The notes: generated from the sequence alone by a model not told the origin. Shown: positions 37,001-51,125, numbered from the stretch's first letter. The stretch is DNA of 64,000 bases from Manduca sexta (GCF_014839805.1 NC_051134.1:12493170-12557169); one strand, 5' to 3'. Translations and numbers: made by a program.

Positions 37001-39084
37001 TTTTGTACTTCGTGATTCTCAAAATCCTCCTTCATCCATCCTTTTCGGCTGTTGCATTGTAAAAATCAATTTTCATATTTACAATGTACACTGTATTTTG
37101 GAATTATTTTTTTTCTATGTTAAATACCTTGTGGTCATCTACATTGTTAATAATATCAAGAGTGCACGCATCATTCACAAAAACGAAAAACTTATGTACA
37201 AAATTCTCATTACCCTATTTATTAGATGAATCAAAAATGTATGAAACTTCATACAACCGAATAGTCAACCTGTTACGTATGAGTGGTGTACATACATAAA
37301 TCACTCGTGTTGGAAATGGGACGCAACACCGCAACGAACACAAGGTGACTCGCGCCGCACAACAAGCGTATTTAACTAGTTGTACTGCACTTTTATTACA
37401 ATACAGAGTTACGGTTCGTTTGTCCTTTACATTGTCTCGAGATTGTGTTCGAGCAAATCTCGTGAGATAGAATTTGGTTTAGAGCTTGTGTGATTTGAGT
37501 TGATGTTTATAAAGATATATTGTATCTGTATACTTTTATTCAAAACCAATATTAGCTCAATGTTATCCAATATACTGAATTATATTTCCTTTTATCATCA
37601 GTTAAAATATAGCAACAATTAAATTTGTATATATTTCTGCATAACCTTCCTCCCAAATGATATAACTTTAATTTTCGTGTTGTCATAGCATCTTAGCGTT
37701 TGCACCAAATTCATGTACTGGAGATTATTCACTCAATCTAAAATTTCTAAAGCAGGCATTCCAATTTTTCGGAATGAGTCAGATTATTTGTAAATAATAT
37801 TTCCTTTTCTAGCCTATTACTACATCCATCACCATAACACCCATTTGCTAGTTTATCTTTAATATTCCAACTTTCGATGCTATCGTACGCTTCCCTGTAA
37901 CAAGGCAGTACCCGTACTCGTAATCTAGAACGTAGATGAACTCCAGCTAAATCTAAATGTTAAAAGCACATGATTCACGCCTGTAAATTCGCGTTGCAGT
38001 CGAAACATTCATCCGATCGGAGCCAATAAATAAGCCTGACCGTTGTACTACGTAATGACAGGTTTTTAATAACATTTATATGCGTCTATTGGAAAAAACG
38101 CCGGTGGGAATGATAAAGTTGATTAAACGGGGACAGTTTAATATGTGCAGGGATTTATTAGGTTCGGTTGGTAGGAAGCAATTAATCCTATGTCTTATTT
38201 ATCATGTGACGTCGCAGCAGGTGACTGCGCAGGCGTGTTCCGGGAACGGGCCGTAGGAAAGTATGTCGATGTGGTGCTTGAGCGGAGCGTCTGGCTCATA
38301 TGTATGTATGTATCTACACCTGGAACTGGAGTTAGAAAACAAACATGACTGCGCTAGCAAAAACCACGACGACGGTATGTGGGGTAAATTGTATTTAGAT
38401 GTCGATATGTATGTTAGAGATAGCTCTGCGCTAAATACAATTTTAAATGGATGGATTAATATTAATGATGTATGATTGCATTTTTTAGTTGTTGGATTGG
38501 TCTACTTTGTTGAATTTTAAATAAATATGTTTTGAATTGGGATCGTTAATTTGGACTGTGTTATGTTAAATAGAACTATGTACCTAAGTAGAAATTAAAA
38601 GATGAACAAATAATAAAACCTAACCTCTACATCCTCAACCAAAACGAAGTTTCATTTCAAAATCTTTTGGTAATAATTTGACATTAATATTTTAAAGTTA
38701 AAACTCGAAGTCACTTGTCACAAAAACCACAGCCTAAAAATAATAATAGCACACAAAATATAAACACAAAGTATACAATATTGGGTGGGTACAGTTACAA
38801 TTCCCGACATTAGTTGCGGTTCCAGTAATACAACAGATAAGCTTGCATATAACTTTATAACTATTTTTTCTAAGAACGTTACCACTTTGCAAATCTAGAC
38901 ATAAATTTCTGCTTTCTTAGTTTATTTACTGTTTTCCGCGAATTCGTAGCGGGACAGAATTGTAAAACAACTTTCTGGGTAAGTAAATTAAATAAGAAAA
39001 CGAAAAAATTGCAGGTAAAAATAATTATTAATTTAGGTGTTGATTGAAGTTTGTAGGTCGCCTAGTAATTGGGAATGTCATGTA
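34011..39084. other. Gene-free sequence
   Basis: Two GC-richer patches (about 35745-35800 with gcggcgccagagagggcgcg, and about 35985-36070) might be regulatory or unrecognised exons; no frame can be defended. The block at 38200 is listed separately. Confidence 0.45.
38200..38300. promoter_or_regulatory. GC-rich patch with CRE-like and E-box-like words
   Basis: gtgacgtcgcagcaggtgac and tgcgcaggcgtgttccggga form an isolated GC-rich block. TGACGTC is a CREB/ATF half-palindrome and CAGGTG an E-box. The following ORF (38263-38475) is not recognised and has low-complexity L-E-L-E-L-E-N. It may be an enhancer or an unrecognised exon. Confidence 0.25.
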
Positions 39085-39405
39085 TATACATATTTTTTTA
39101 TATGCGCACGTTAAAGTGCCCCACAGCACCTGATGGTAAACCGAATGGGGTCCAATAGAATATCGACTGACCAGAGATGAGTACCCCTCGGTAGTCAACA
39201 TAATTATGCCGGCCACTTAGATCCGGATATACCAAATCTGATCCTGGACAGACATAATTACATAGGTCACTATGGCGGGTTTTAATACCTTGTATACGAT
39301 GGTCGCTATCCAGGCAGATATAAAATATATCCTACCACCATCAGTAGCTTTATGTGTTTTTACCATCACAGGTAAGATGGTAAGGTGGGGCTAGTGTGTT
39401 ATAAT
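39085..39405 (+). repeat. Lepidopteran interspersed repeat ('ggtagtcaacataattatgccggcc' type)
   Basis: Contains cccacagcacctgatggtaa, agatgagtacccctcggtag, ataattatgccggccactta, cactatggcgggttttaata, acgatggtcgctatccaggc and ccatcacaggtaagatggta. I recognise this as a recurring family, probably a LINE 3' region or SINE. It has no usable ORF; the minus-strand frame 39028-39216 is incidental. Confidence 0.65.
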
Positions 39406-40696
39406 GTGTTATCTTTTGTTATTATTATTTTGTACTTCTAAGATATTTTAATTCCCGCTGGTGGTCTGCAATCGTCTTACGTAGATTGACTAATTTGATT
39501 ACAAACGTCATGATTTATTTCTGGTGACTATGTTACGAAAAAAGTGAGCGAATCACTAAAAAAAAAGAAATATGAGTGTGCCATTATTTCATTTCCATCA
39601 GCACAACTTGTTCATGATACTTTATTGGTTTAGAAAAATAAATGTTCGCACTAAGTGCAGTTTAATCTTCTTTATTACAATGTGAATGGGAACAGGTAAT
39701 TTATTTTCGAAGGTATAGCTGATCAGGCACGTATTCTTACGGCATCCGGCTCATACATGCGTTCGTTAGTGCGTCCGTCAAGTGGAGTGACAGTGGCTAA
39801 ACTAGGAGTGCGTCCGACTTGTGTCTACAGATCAACATCTGGAACTAGGGAGTGCCTAGAAGGATTTCCTAATAGACCCCGAGGTACTGGCTATCGAAGA
39901 ATCTTTGGTTTGGTTCTGTTTTATGCTCGGGGTTGATTATACGGTCGAAAATTAGCAAATTTGTAGGAGTTCCTAAACATTGTAATTTGATATAATTTTA
40001 TTATTGATAAAAATTAAAACAATTAATACTGTCCGAAATTCCGATATCTTTACTAATAAAGTAAGGAGGAAAAATGTGTAACTTTGTTTGCTTATAGAGG
40101 CTAATCTCTGCATATACTGAACCGATTTAAAATTCTTTCGCTGATAGGAACCTACATTACTATACCTTATACGCTACTATTTATCTCAAAAAATATTTCT
40201 TTTACGTAAAATGCGTATTTTATTTTTAGGTCTGCGTTATTTTGAGGTATTGTCAAACATTGCAGCTTGATGTAGTGGGTGAAGTAAAATTCTTAATGTA
40301 GCAATTATAGTAGAATTGAATGGCATAGGGTGTCTTCCTGCAGAGGTGCGAATTAGAAAAGATAATGCGGTTGGATCATTTTATCTTGTAGGTGTCGTAA
40401 ATGCCTAGTATGGGATAAAATTGTAAAATGCGCGGCAGTATACTACTTAATTTACTTAATCTTAATGTGGTTACTATATAAGTCACTTAATGTATGTTTA
40501 TACGCCTATATTCTTGGGAGCTCCTGGTTTCCAAAGCCCATACAACGTATTTGCACAATATTTAATTTTATTTTCCATAAGAGATATCAGTTCTAATTTT
40601 AACTATGTAAGGAATTACGCAGACGCTGTCAATTTTACGAGAAACTTTACTGAATCGACCGCCTAATCTATTACTATCATAATTAATTAATCAAAA
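39406..40696. other. Gene-free sequence
   Basis: A GC-richer piece at 39740-39890 contains gagtgcgtccg twice but no supported exon. Confidence 0.45.
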
Positions 40697-40725
40697 ATAT
40701 TAAAAATCAAAAAAAAAAAGAAAAA

Positions 40726-41056
40726 GCGGCGATAGCCTAGTTGGGTGTGAAACGGACTGCCGAGACGAATGTCCGCAGGTTCAAATCCCAAAGCACACAC
40801 CTCTGACTTTTCTAAAAAATCATGTGTGTATTCTGTGTGAATTTATCGTACGCTTTAACGGTGAAGGAAAACATCGTGAGGAAACCTGCACATCTGAGAA
40901 GTTCTCTATAGGAATTTCGAAGGGGGGTGAAGTCTACCAACCCGCACTAGGCCAGCGCGGTGGACTAAGGCCTAATCCCTCTCAGTAGTAGAGGAGGCCC
41001 GTGCTCAGCAGTGGGCAAGTATGTAATACAGGGCTGATATTATTTATTTTTTTATT
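40726..41056 (+). mobile_element. tRNA-derived SINE (family A), with target-site duplication
   Basis: Begins with a tRNA-like head, ggcgatagcctagttgggtg, and a B box, caggttcaaatccca. It continues with the body word gtgaggaaacctgcacatct and ends ctcagcagtgggcaagta plus a TTA-rich tail. An 11-bp direct repeat, atattaaaaat, flanks it (40697-40707 and 41057-41067). This is a lepidopteran Metulj-like SINE type, named from memory. The tRNA head is too diverged to be a working tRNA. Confidence 0.85.
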
Positions 41057-42499
41057 ATATTAAAAATAAGACTGAAGAGTTCTTAACGACGGAGATATTA
41101 ATGTTATCACCAAATTAGAGCTTGGTGAAAATAGTGTTTCCGTTTACGGAGTTATAAACGTTGTGTCTATAAACAGTATTATTGAAGGGTATGCTTTCGA
41201 TAAGGAATAAGTGAGAGCGCCTTTTACTAAAGTGAAAGAGCGAAAAACTCCAAAACCGTAACATAAATTATATTATTAAATTGTTTACTTTCTTCATCCT
41301 TATTTACTTTTCTCGTGTTTGTACATTTCCTTTGCATAATATATTAGTATCTCACGAAAATCCTTAATTGTTATGTTTTGGCAACCTGCCTTGTGTGCAT
41401 GTTTTGAAGAAATTTTGTCAACAATTTTTATAAGTGTTTAAGATTTTTCTTAAAATTAAGTAATCGACTCGTTCTGAGACAAGGATTCCTTATTAAGTCT
41501 GATATTTTCCAATTTCTGATTTTTAAGCCTGAATAGCAATTTTACGAAGGTCATTAATTTGCTTTTATTGCGTTTTAATTTAATATTTTATAAAGGTTAT
41601 TAAAAAGATGCCATTGAACCTGTAGCATATTTTAATTAGCATTAGCATAATTTATTGAATGAACTAATGGAATAATTTCTTTTCACAATTAATTAGTCAT
41701 TTTATATTTATTTGTTACAGTTATTGAGAGCACACTGTAAAGTTACTTAAATGTGGCATGCTTTCATTATGAATGAGGTGCTAATTGTTTATGAATGCGT
41801 AAAACGAAACACGTCCAAATTGTAAACACACATTTATAAATGCCCTTGTAATATCCACAATGCAACGAAACTCGACCGGTACTTTGTTCACGCGCGATAT
41901 TTGCAAATGTCAGAGCGGCTTATATAATGTAATATTAAAAGATAATTTTATAGAAACCGATTTAATAGGTTAAAGAGACGGATATGAGAGTATCGTGTCG
42001 ACAAGTGTGAGATGGTTACTGGTCTGCCTTAAATGGCAGCCTGTAGAATGCTATACCACGTAATATCACTTCTGCACGTAATGCGGAGGAGAAATAACTC
42101 GCAATTATTTTTGTAAGTTTCGAATATTTATTGGGCCGTGGTATTTTTACATTGAGATGCATTCTGCCCGCGTACCCGCTTATTGACAGCTTTTTTATGA
42201 ACATATTTCACGCTCCCTTATTACTTCTTGTTTAATTTTTTTTCCTATGATTATCTTAAATGTATTTTTTAAAGGGCTGTACTGCGATTTTATGCAGTTA
42301 ATGACCTGGCTCGATTGTTTCGTAGAAAATCAAATTGCCGTAATACTAGGTTTTTTTTTTTGTATCGCTGCGACGTTATGGGTATCTATCGTTTTCTCTT
42401 AGCGTCAAGTAATCTGATAGATTCCTTATATAGGAACGGTTATAAAAAACCATGATGTAAAATCGATATACCTTATGCGATAAAAGATATTAGTATTTT

Positions 42500-42625
42500 T
42501 TTTATGTGAACGGTAGTGACCCCACGACATCTGAAATAAGCAGAGTGGGCTCTAGATAGAGTTCCACTGACGAAATGAAAAATCGTTAGTAGACATAATT
42601 ATGCCGGCCTGTTTAAACCGGCAAT
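42500..42625 (+). repeat. Diverged second copy of the 39085 repeat
   Basis: gtgaccccacgacatctgaa, gtgggctctagatagagttc and agacataattatgccggcct follow the order of 39100-39220. Only the first third of the family is present. Confidence 0.5.
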
Positions 42626-43604
42626 TTCAATCAATTACTTATGTAAGTTGTTTGTGTGGTTGTAGGAAGTAATCACTTAAAATGCTATTCTAGATCGAAA
42701 AAATCATTTTTCAATTGGAAGCTACAGACCTGTTTGCTTTAGAAATCTTGTTATCTTTTATACCAGGAATGAAGTACGCGCAGAGCCGAGGGCAAAAGCT
42801 ATGACATAAAGGCATTTTTATTTGTACCTCATACCTTCCTCTCAAACGCCGACAGATATGAGCACATAATTTTAAAAATACATCATCGTGATACTTTGTC
42901 GGTGTCTTATTATACGAAATGACAGCATCTGTCCTTTTTATCGTTTTGCACATGTGTCAAATAAAACTTTTTCACGAGTGTATTATTAATTTTTTCGACG
43001 TTTTATTGTTGCAATAAAATACGAATGGTCATTAGGCTCGGAATGAAGTGCATCACGTTGTAATATCTTGTAATTTTAGTTATGGCCAAAGAGTTATACA
43101 AAAATTTTGCGCTCATACGGATACTCAATCTAAATGAAACACTACTTCATATTTTTTTTAAGTAATTCCCACGTTTTTTATGACCATATTAGCATTCTCT
43201 GTAAATATGTTACTTTTGTTTTAATATATAAGGAGGCTGTGACATCTTGTCACACGGCTGTTTTTAATACGACATCGACGATTACCATAATAACTTTTAG
43301 AGTACAAATTTGGTCCTGATGTTCTGTCTATAACTAACTATATTGTTTTAACGTTTAACGTATTTGGCTATAGCAAACTTGAAATGTCATTAAAACAGTC
43401 ATTAATTAATGCAATTACAGGACTGACATGTGTTAATTGATGCATAATAAATATTTTAAGATAATATAAATGTAAATTTTTATTTTGACCCCATGTGACA
43501 GGCTAAACCCAGCGTGAGTAATTGTAAACCAATTTTATCGGGTAAAAAATATCGTTTTGTCTTATAAATTTCTTTATCATTTTTTATATTTAAGCGAATA
43601 TTAG

Positions 43605-43675
43605 ACGTCGGAATAAAACTAGTTTTCGGATTTTATTATTTTATATTTTAATTTTCTCCCGACGTTTTGATTAAC
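43605..43675 (-). repeat. Dispersed repeat, reverse copy of the 51557 family
   Basis: Its minus strand reads aaacgtcgggagaaaattaa, aatataaaataataaaatcc and gaaaactagttttattccga, the same order as at 57713. Confidence 0.55.
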
Positions 43676-45469
43676 TTTTTATTTTGAAACAGAATACAAT
43701 TTCATTATTTCTTTCTTTCAATATCGTTTGTTTTAGTATAGAATTGATACTACTTACTAGATCTTTCCACTTCTTATTCGTAACCAATAATTACTTACCA
43801 AGGCAACATTACCAAATCCAACTACGAAGCCTTCAATAATCTATACAGTCTTGTATATTCAAGGTGTAGACTGGCATACGTTAAAATATTGGAATTATGA
43901 AAGTGTACATTTTTTAAATACCGCTGTTGTGACACGTATAAATTAAACAAATATAAATTCTTGTCAGTAGCAATCCGCTGCATCATTAACTTAAGTCTAA
44001 CATGATGAAGCATATTTAGTGTGAGGTGCCAATCATACTGGTGTACAGTTAGAATGAAATGTTCATTTCCATAGTGCAGATGTTTATTTATTTTTATTCA
44101 ATTGAAGAATTAATGTCCAACATGATTGATATTGTAATAATTAGCTACTATTTTCTTTTCGACAGCATAAAAGTTTTATTCATCTGCATTCTACGATTAC
44201 TAAGATCTTCGGAATTATGAATAGTAGGTTTTAAACACGTGTAAATACAAATTTAAATAAAGTCTCTTGCGGTTCATTAGATCAATTACGCGCCAAAGAC
44301 GCGCTACTTACATTTTTGATAATAAATTTAAGACAAAACGAGCGTCATTTAAAATATGACGATACGCTCAATACAAACTCTTGTTGATTAAAATTAATAG
44401 CTCATTCAACCTTATCCCAAACATCAATATTTGCACGTTGACAGCTAAATATGAACAGAAGAAGTCTGTAACTAATGATCATATTTGGTGATGCGACCCA
44501 CTTGTTGATGGTCGGAAGTCATGTAAACTTGACCCCAGGAGTCAGTGAAAGTTTACAGTAGCCGTGTAACCATTGGTAACATGCTTCCACTGCATGTTAG
44601 TACGCCATCCATTAAGATGGTTAATTACATTGATTTGGGTTGGTTAGTTTGATCTGTTTTAAAATAGCTGATCCAAGTATGTTTGAGTAACAGTTATGTG
44701 GATTATCGTGAAGATAATCGTCTGCACGTCAAGTATGGGTTTCGGTGTTTGTTGTTCATTTTTGTAGTGAGAAAGAGGAAAACTGGGGCTGATTATTGAT
44801 AGCCTTTAAAATAAAATACGAATAAACAAACAGGTTATCTATCGGATGTTACTTTTTATCGCACATAAACCTCCATAGGAAGAAGGAACTTGTTAGCACA
44901 TTGTAGATATTTATTTAAGGGACATTAAGGTTGAGAATGATTTAGAAATGGTTTTGATTTATCTTACAAATAAAAAAATCTGTTTAATAATGTGCTTTAA
45001 TTACAACATTGTGAAAACAATTAAGTACCTTATCAATAATGATATAACTCAAATCGTATATCGAATTAGCCACCCGAAAACTCAGAAAAGAATTCGTATA
45101 TTTTTTTAATGTCGGCATAAGAGCGCAAAAGGAACATGCGAAATGTAACTCCGAAACCGACGGTATCATCAGAGCCTATTTGTTCGTTTTTGCACATTTT
45201 GATCTGATAATCTCGCGAAAAAAGATACGTTGATTTAGGACGCAACAGAGCATTTTTGAGCGAGTTTTAATACACACATTATATTAATTTTAGGCTCAAC
45301 AAAATAACTGCAACGCTCATGATGATAAGGTCAGTACAATAAAAAATTAGAGACGAAAAGCTCTCATCAGCATCAGATTCTTTGGCCGACTGTTAATAAT
45401 TGGTTACGCACTAATGGTATCGAAATACTGGCAGTTATGAGTCACTATGGTATTTTTTAGAAATATTGG

Positions 45470-45625
45470 CTATTAGTGGTGAAGAAGGACATTTTCTGAA
45501 AGGGAAACCGACACAACATATAGGTACTACTAATATGCATCAATGCCGTCTGTAAATCGATGTAATGATAATTAGATTTTACATAGATTACGAAAGGAAA
45601 GGCGCAGGAATCGGGTTATATGAAC
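45470..45625 (+). repeat. Dispersed repeat shared with 19540-19690
   Basis: See the copy in intron 1 for the word-by-word match. This one lies just upstream of the family A SINE at 45748 and ends with ggaatcgggttatatgaacc, better preserved than in the other copy. Confidence 0.5.
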
Positions 45626-45747
45626 CTAGTAACTATCCAAGGGACACGAGTGTATTACGTATGTACGACATTAGTAAACTGTTTCTCGTTGTATTGCAGG
45701 ACTAGTATAGGCCATAATTTTACTCGACTATGGGGAAGAGAAAAAAA

Positions 45748-46074
45748 GCGGCGATAGCCTAGTTGGTTGTGGAACGGACTGCCGAGACGAATGTCCGCAG
45801 GTTCAAATCCCAAGGGCACATACCTCTGATTTCTCTAAAAAAATTATGTTTGTATTCTTCGTGAATTATCGCTTGCTTTAACGGTGAAGGAAAACATAGT
45901 GAGGAAACCTGCATACCTGAGAAGGTCTCTATAGGAATTTCGAGGGTGTGTGAAGTCTACCAATCCGCACTAGGCCAGCGTGGTGGACTAAGGCCTAATC
46001 CCTCTCAGTAGTAGAGGAGGCCCATGCTCAGCAGTGGGCAAGTATATAATACAGGGCTGATATTATTATTATTA
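45748..46074 (+). mobile_element. tRNA-derived SINE (family A), perfect 13-bp target-site duplication
   Basis: Second copy of the family at 40726, very similar over its whole length. It has the head gcggcgatagcctagttggt, the B box ggttcaaatccc and a (TTA)n tail. The 13-bp duplication tatggggaagaga is perfect on both sides (45729-45741 and 46075-46087), pointing to a fairly recent insertion. Confidence 0.88.
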
Positions 46075-46087
46075 TATGGGGAAGAGA

Positions 46088-49000
46088 GGGAGAGTAATTT
46101 TATACATTGGCTTTGCAGGCGAGCAATACGAGTGCTCCTTTAACCAGTTTTTACTAGATCGTGACCAACATGAATTTATAAATATAAGACAAGCCAAAAT
46201 CTATGACATGCCACGAAAATATCCCGATGTAAGATTGGCAGATGTTACGAATTTTGGCGTATTTATTTGTACACTGTTTGTTTTGGTAACACAATTGTAC
46301 GTAATGTGTATGAAACCTGTTCAGTGTAACTGTGAATCAGTTTAGTGGTTGGAGGGTTATTTTCGGTCCGTTAAATATATTCAAGATTTTATCTATCTAA
46401 TTGCTTATCTCAACGCCTGGTCAAACACGGAAATTTCCAATCTCTACCCGGCTGTTATTATAGACTAAACGTGAGAATAATTTTTAATTTATTAGTTAGT
46501 TTTCCAACGTCCGCGTGGAGCTCCTCATCCTGGTGGAAATACAAGGCCAAATATAATTTATTAGGCATCGCTCATTTCTATAGAATAATAATTCCTTATT
46601 AGTTATAATTAAATTAATAATTTTATTGTTAAAATTTGCGATGTACCTAATCATACTCGCCCATATATTATATTACTTTTGTATCATTCTGGTATGTGGC
46701 ACCATTAACACATGCGTAAAATAGGTCATGGGTTCAAGGCAGTTACAGTAATCTATATAAATATTTATAAAAGTAAGTAAACATTTTAAGAAGCAAACTT
46801 TCTGTGACCCTTATATCTCATATCTGACAGCGCTGCGTAATAAATGCACTTTTAAAAAATCAATTTATTTTCAAGATTAATCTTGACGAAGTTTAATGTG
46901 AGTTAACAAATTCGATTTATGAAAACATTGAGTAAGAAGGGTCTTGAGTGATTTCGAAAGAGAAAATATTATTCGTGTCAAATCCGGGAACGAGTTCGCC
47001 GAAGCAAGTGAAATTGTCAACTAGCCTTCGCCCACGAGTTTGTCCACGTTCGGACTAAGGCTTAGGCATCGTGTATCTATATTACTCGGTTTGAGATCAC
47101 ACTAAACACTTGACCATATAGTTTAAACCATCCAAATTATAGTTCATATCTAAACTACAACAAAAACTTAGAACCATTTATAACGGCACCTGCTTATTAA
47201 ACTGACCTGTCAATCTAACTAATAACGTAACTACCAAGACAACTGAATTAAATAACCCAATTATATGTAATTTAATCAATTAAGACTTATATGGAGCAGA
47301 CTGATGATTCTATAGGGTGCGCATGCCTAGAGGGTTTCTCTTTGAGGAGCTAAACATAGAACAGTTTAAGTCTTTCTTAGAATCAAACCAGAGAACTGCA
47401 TCGGAGCCGCGTCTGTGAGAAACTACCGCTATTGCCGTAGGGAGTGGACTACTTACAATTAGTTTTCGTAAAATACTTATCTTATTTTGTGTAATAGCGC
47501 CCCATTTAACGAAATACTAAATATGTATTCGTTTGATATTACTTTCTATGTAAATCGGCTATATCAGGTCAATACTTTTGCCACACAAAAAACACGCGTG
47601 AATTGGCATTTGCGTTTCGAAGTGATACTGTCATGTCCATTTAAAAGTGAGTATTTTAATGTTCCATCCACCTGATAGTTAAACTAGTCATCTATAAAAG
47701 CAATGTTATTTAATTGTATAAACTCTTTTTCATCGCAACAACGTATAATAATTTATGTGTTATAACTGCATTTTGTGCCAATAATAAAACTCTTTTCTTT
47801 CTGCTTTCTTCTTCTTTTCTATTAACTATGAAAAACAGAGAGGTCAAAGCTGTTTTATTAGTCAAACATAATATTGTCACCTAAATTGGTTAAACTATAA
47901 TAGTGTAAATTAAGTTTCATTATAATGCAGTTTCTATTTAGGTTCAAATTAAAATAAAAAATATAATTATGAAATTTTGAGCTCTACCGTTCGTCTTAAC
48001 TACGCCTATCAATCAAATTTGAAATCAAAGTATAATAGAAATTAGATGTAGTTTTGGTATTTATTAGTTTGGCGGGTTTATTCTTGTCTCGTCGTTTGAA
48101 TGACACCGCGAACCCATAGACACGCAACATTCTGCCGGAGGGGCAATAAAACTGATACAAATTGCGTTGATGAGGTTTTATATATTTAATGCTTAAGTAA
48201 CCGACATAATAAACATTTTATTAGGGTTTACGGTGGTTTTAGAGATAAATGTATAGGAAGCTTTAAATACCCGGAAATAGTGTTCCGTTGCGTCTCTTCC
48301 GCTGGTCACTTAAATATTACATCATATTTGTTGAACTGTTGTAGGAAATGCAGTGATAATTATAAAAAAAGTATGTTTTTGATTCTGCTATTGGTATTTA
48401 AAATCATAAACAATTTATATTATTGGTTTAATAAATAATTTTCGGATAAAATTAAAGAATCTGTCATTTTTTTGTTAACAGTAAGTTGATAAATAAAGTA
48501 AAATTGTTACCTAGTATATTTTATGTAGAACAAGCCTTATATTTTTGTAATATTATTTATTGCTCTTAGAGGTAAAATTAATAAGAATAGCTTGTATTTT
48601 TTTTCTAATTCAACATAAAGATCTGTCTCTTAGAAATCAATTCCATGACGATCTTAAAGTAAAACAAGGAACTATTAAAATTGAGCGTTTGACATTTATA
48701 TCCTTCGGCTTATATCATCTGTGTCGGTAAATGTACTTGCATCTTATTTTGCAACATTAATAGAGCGAAAATTGCCTTCTGCATACCAGTTATAAAAGCT
48801 AACATATTATTAATGTTGTAAATAACAATCGTAAAGTTGCTGGAGCGTGTTAATATTAGATTAAACTGTTTGCGTGTAATACATTGGAAACTTGTGCTAA
48901 GTTTGAGTTACTACTTAATATAGTAATAGATATTTTACAATAATTAAATACTTTTAGGCATACAGCCGTAGCGCCTAAGTAATGCTATTCAATAATATTA

Positions 49001-51125
49001 TTAACCTAAATAAATGATTGATAGACAAAGCTGGATACAGCCCGCTTCTGACAGGTGGTTCTGGAAATCTTTGGGGAGGCCTATGCTCAGCAATGGACTT
49101 CCAAAATGAGAAGAAGAAAAAGATAACGCAAAACCAAAATCGGTGGAGCTATAAGCATAAATGCACTTAATTCTTTACACTACTTAGAGAAACACTATGC
49201 AAGGATTTTTGAAAATTCATTCTCAAAGGAAAGAATCCTATCGGGTACAGGACTATGTAATTTTTAATTCTACTTTACTTATTACATATTCTTATTGCAT
49301 AGAATGTCTATAATTATTTTATAACTCAGTACAGAGCATATATTATAAACGCCCAAATTGATTATTAAATGTGTACATAAACATTTATGTTCGTTGATAA
49401 TTAATTTCGGATATAATAACTATAATAACTGCTTTTTCCATCAATAGGTTATCATAAAAAAAAAATTGTACTTCCAAACACATCCCAATTTGTTGATACT
49501 AATTACTTTAAATATTAGATGCAGCTACATCAAAGGCAGGTCAATAGCAATTAAAATCGATATATTACCAAATTAGGGTTGAGAGAAATAAACCTTTGAA
49601 GTAGATTCTTATTTGTTGACGAAGTGGATTTTGTACTGTTGCCAAAGGAAAGGAGCAAATCAAGTATAAGTCGTGAGTATGAGAGTCACTTCTTTACTAA
49701 TGCAACTGGAATTTAGAAGGCAATGAGAACAACTAAACCATACATATATATTTATACTTAGTTACTTGCAAAACTAATTAAAAATATGAAAGTTTATGAT
49801 GATGTTGGAGGTTGCATGTTTAATGAAATAAAAACAGAATTCACTGAACTAGTTTGGATTGAATTTGGCAAGATAGATCATGTCCCGGACTAATCTAAAA
49901 GCTTTCATTTATCCCGGAAGATACTAAGAACTCAGTGGGAGATTCGTAATGGAAATGGCGATTATGGTGTTCAAACAACAGTGAGCAACATTAGCTAATG
50001 TCAAATAAGGTATTGTTAAGGATAAAAATAAAGAAGTAACATAATACAAAGTGTAGATTATGTTTAGGAATGAAATATGAGTAGTTAATATCACCTTTAG
50101 CGAATTTTTATGAAAATGTTGTTACTTTATTTTAGTGTATTGTATTAAGTGATATTTTCATAGTAACTAGTATTAATAAAATAATCTTCGCAGTTGTTTC
50201 ACCCAGCTTGGTAGATTGGCATCGAATAGTGGACGTCGACAAGGTTGTAAGACATATTTAGTACGCCGATGACATCTTTATGGTTTTGATTAACGATAGT
50301 GGCTAAACGGCCATCCTTTTAGTTTAATAATTATCGATAATAATGTTATTAATAGACTCAGAGTACAACATTGTCGCAGGCAGATGCCCGCTTACATTCT
50401 TTTACAAAATTATGTTAGACTATAAAATTAACATAGTATTAGCAACTTTAAGATTTTCTCATCTCATTAATATTACGATGCAGCATATTCTAAATAACTT
50501 TTTGTATTTTCCATAAAGACAACATTTATTTGCGATAAGTTGGCGAAAATGATATAGTTATTTAATAATATGATCTACACTCAAATTCGGTTCAATATTT
50601 TTTTCACTGACTTTAAAAACAAGACCGCAATTCTTGATCCGAGTTCAAAAAGCAAAAAAGTAGGTGATCTTGATTGACTTAACCTTTGTCCCTTGCTCTG
50701 ATTCCTTGAAATTAAAAGTCAAAATAACAAACGATAACAAAAAGTATACAAGTGTTAGATCAAGGTTAGATTGAAAGTTTACGCTCTCCGTTTTAGAATA
50801 TTCAGGTCGCGAATCTTAATGTTAAGTGTTTCGTCGTACTTTTAATTGCCTTTGTTTTTTTGTTTATGGCTAATTAACGTTTTAACGTCAACTAATTTTA
50901 TCTTTCTTCTATAATCGAAAATTAACTCAAACTACTATCTGTAATGTCTCAATCTCATATTTGATAACAAACGTAAATTATACAAAATTCCAAATCCTGC
51001 AGTTTTTATTGAATTCTATGTTACAGATTCCAAATCATACATTTTATAGATTCTCAAGGCATCAGCTATTGCAAAGATTATGTTAACTATATAGACTGTT
51101 GAGTGCAAGTTGTATCTAGAAATAG
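46088..51125. other. Gene-free AT-rich sequence
   Basis: The 89-codon frame from 46076 begins inside the SINE target duplication and is not recognised. A possible remnant of the 'cttcgcccgcg' repeat type lies near 47020-47065 (agccttcgcccacgagtttg). The LINE tail at 49046 is listed separately. Confidence 0.5.
49046..49115 (+). pseudogene. RTE-type LINE tail, frameshifted
   Basis: ggttctggaaatctttgggg followed by aggcctatgctcagcaatgg matches the W-K-S-L-G-E-A-Y-A-Q-Q-W-T-S tail seen at 3701 and 33395, with one G lost in the G run. The (GAT)n tail has degenerated to an AGAAGAAGAAA stretch. Confidence 0.5.

Larger units (their letters stand above)
41068..45469. other. Gene-free AT-rich sequence
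   Basis: Holds the 42500 and 43605 repeat copies listed separately. The ORFs in between are short and anonymous. Confidence 0.5.

Noticed and set aside
40726..40800. tRNA gene
   Set aside because: The B-box-like sequence belongs to a SINE head; no acceptor stem or cloverleaf can be completed. The same holds for 45748, 11674, 55668 and 62550.
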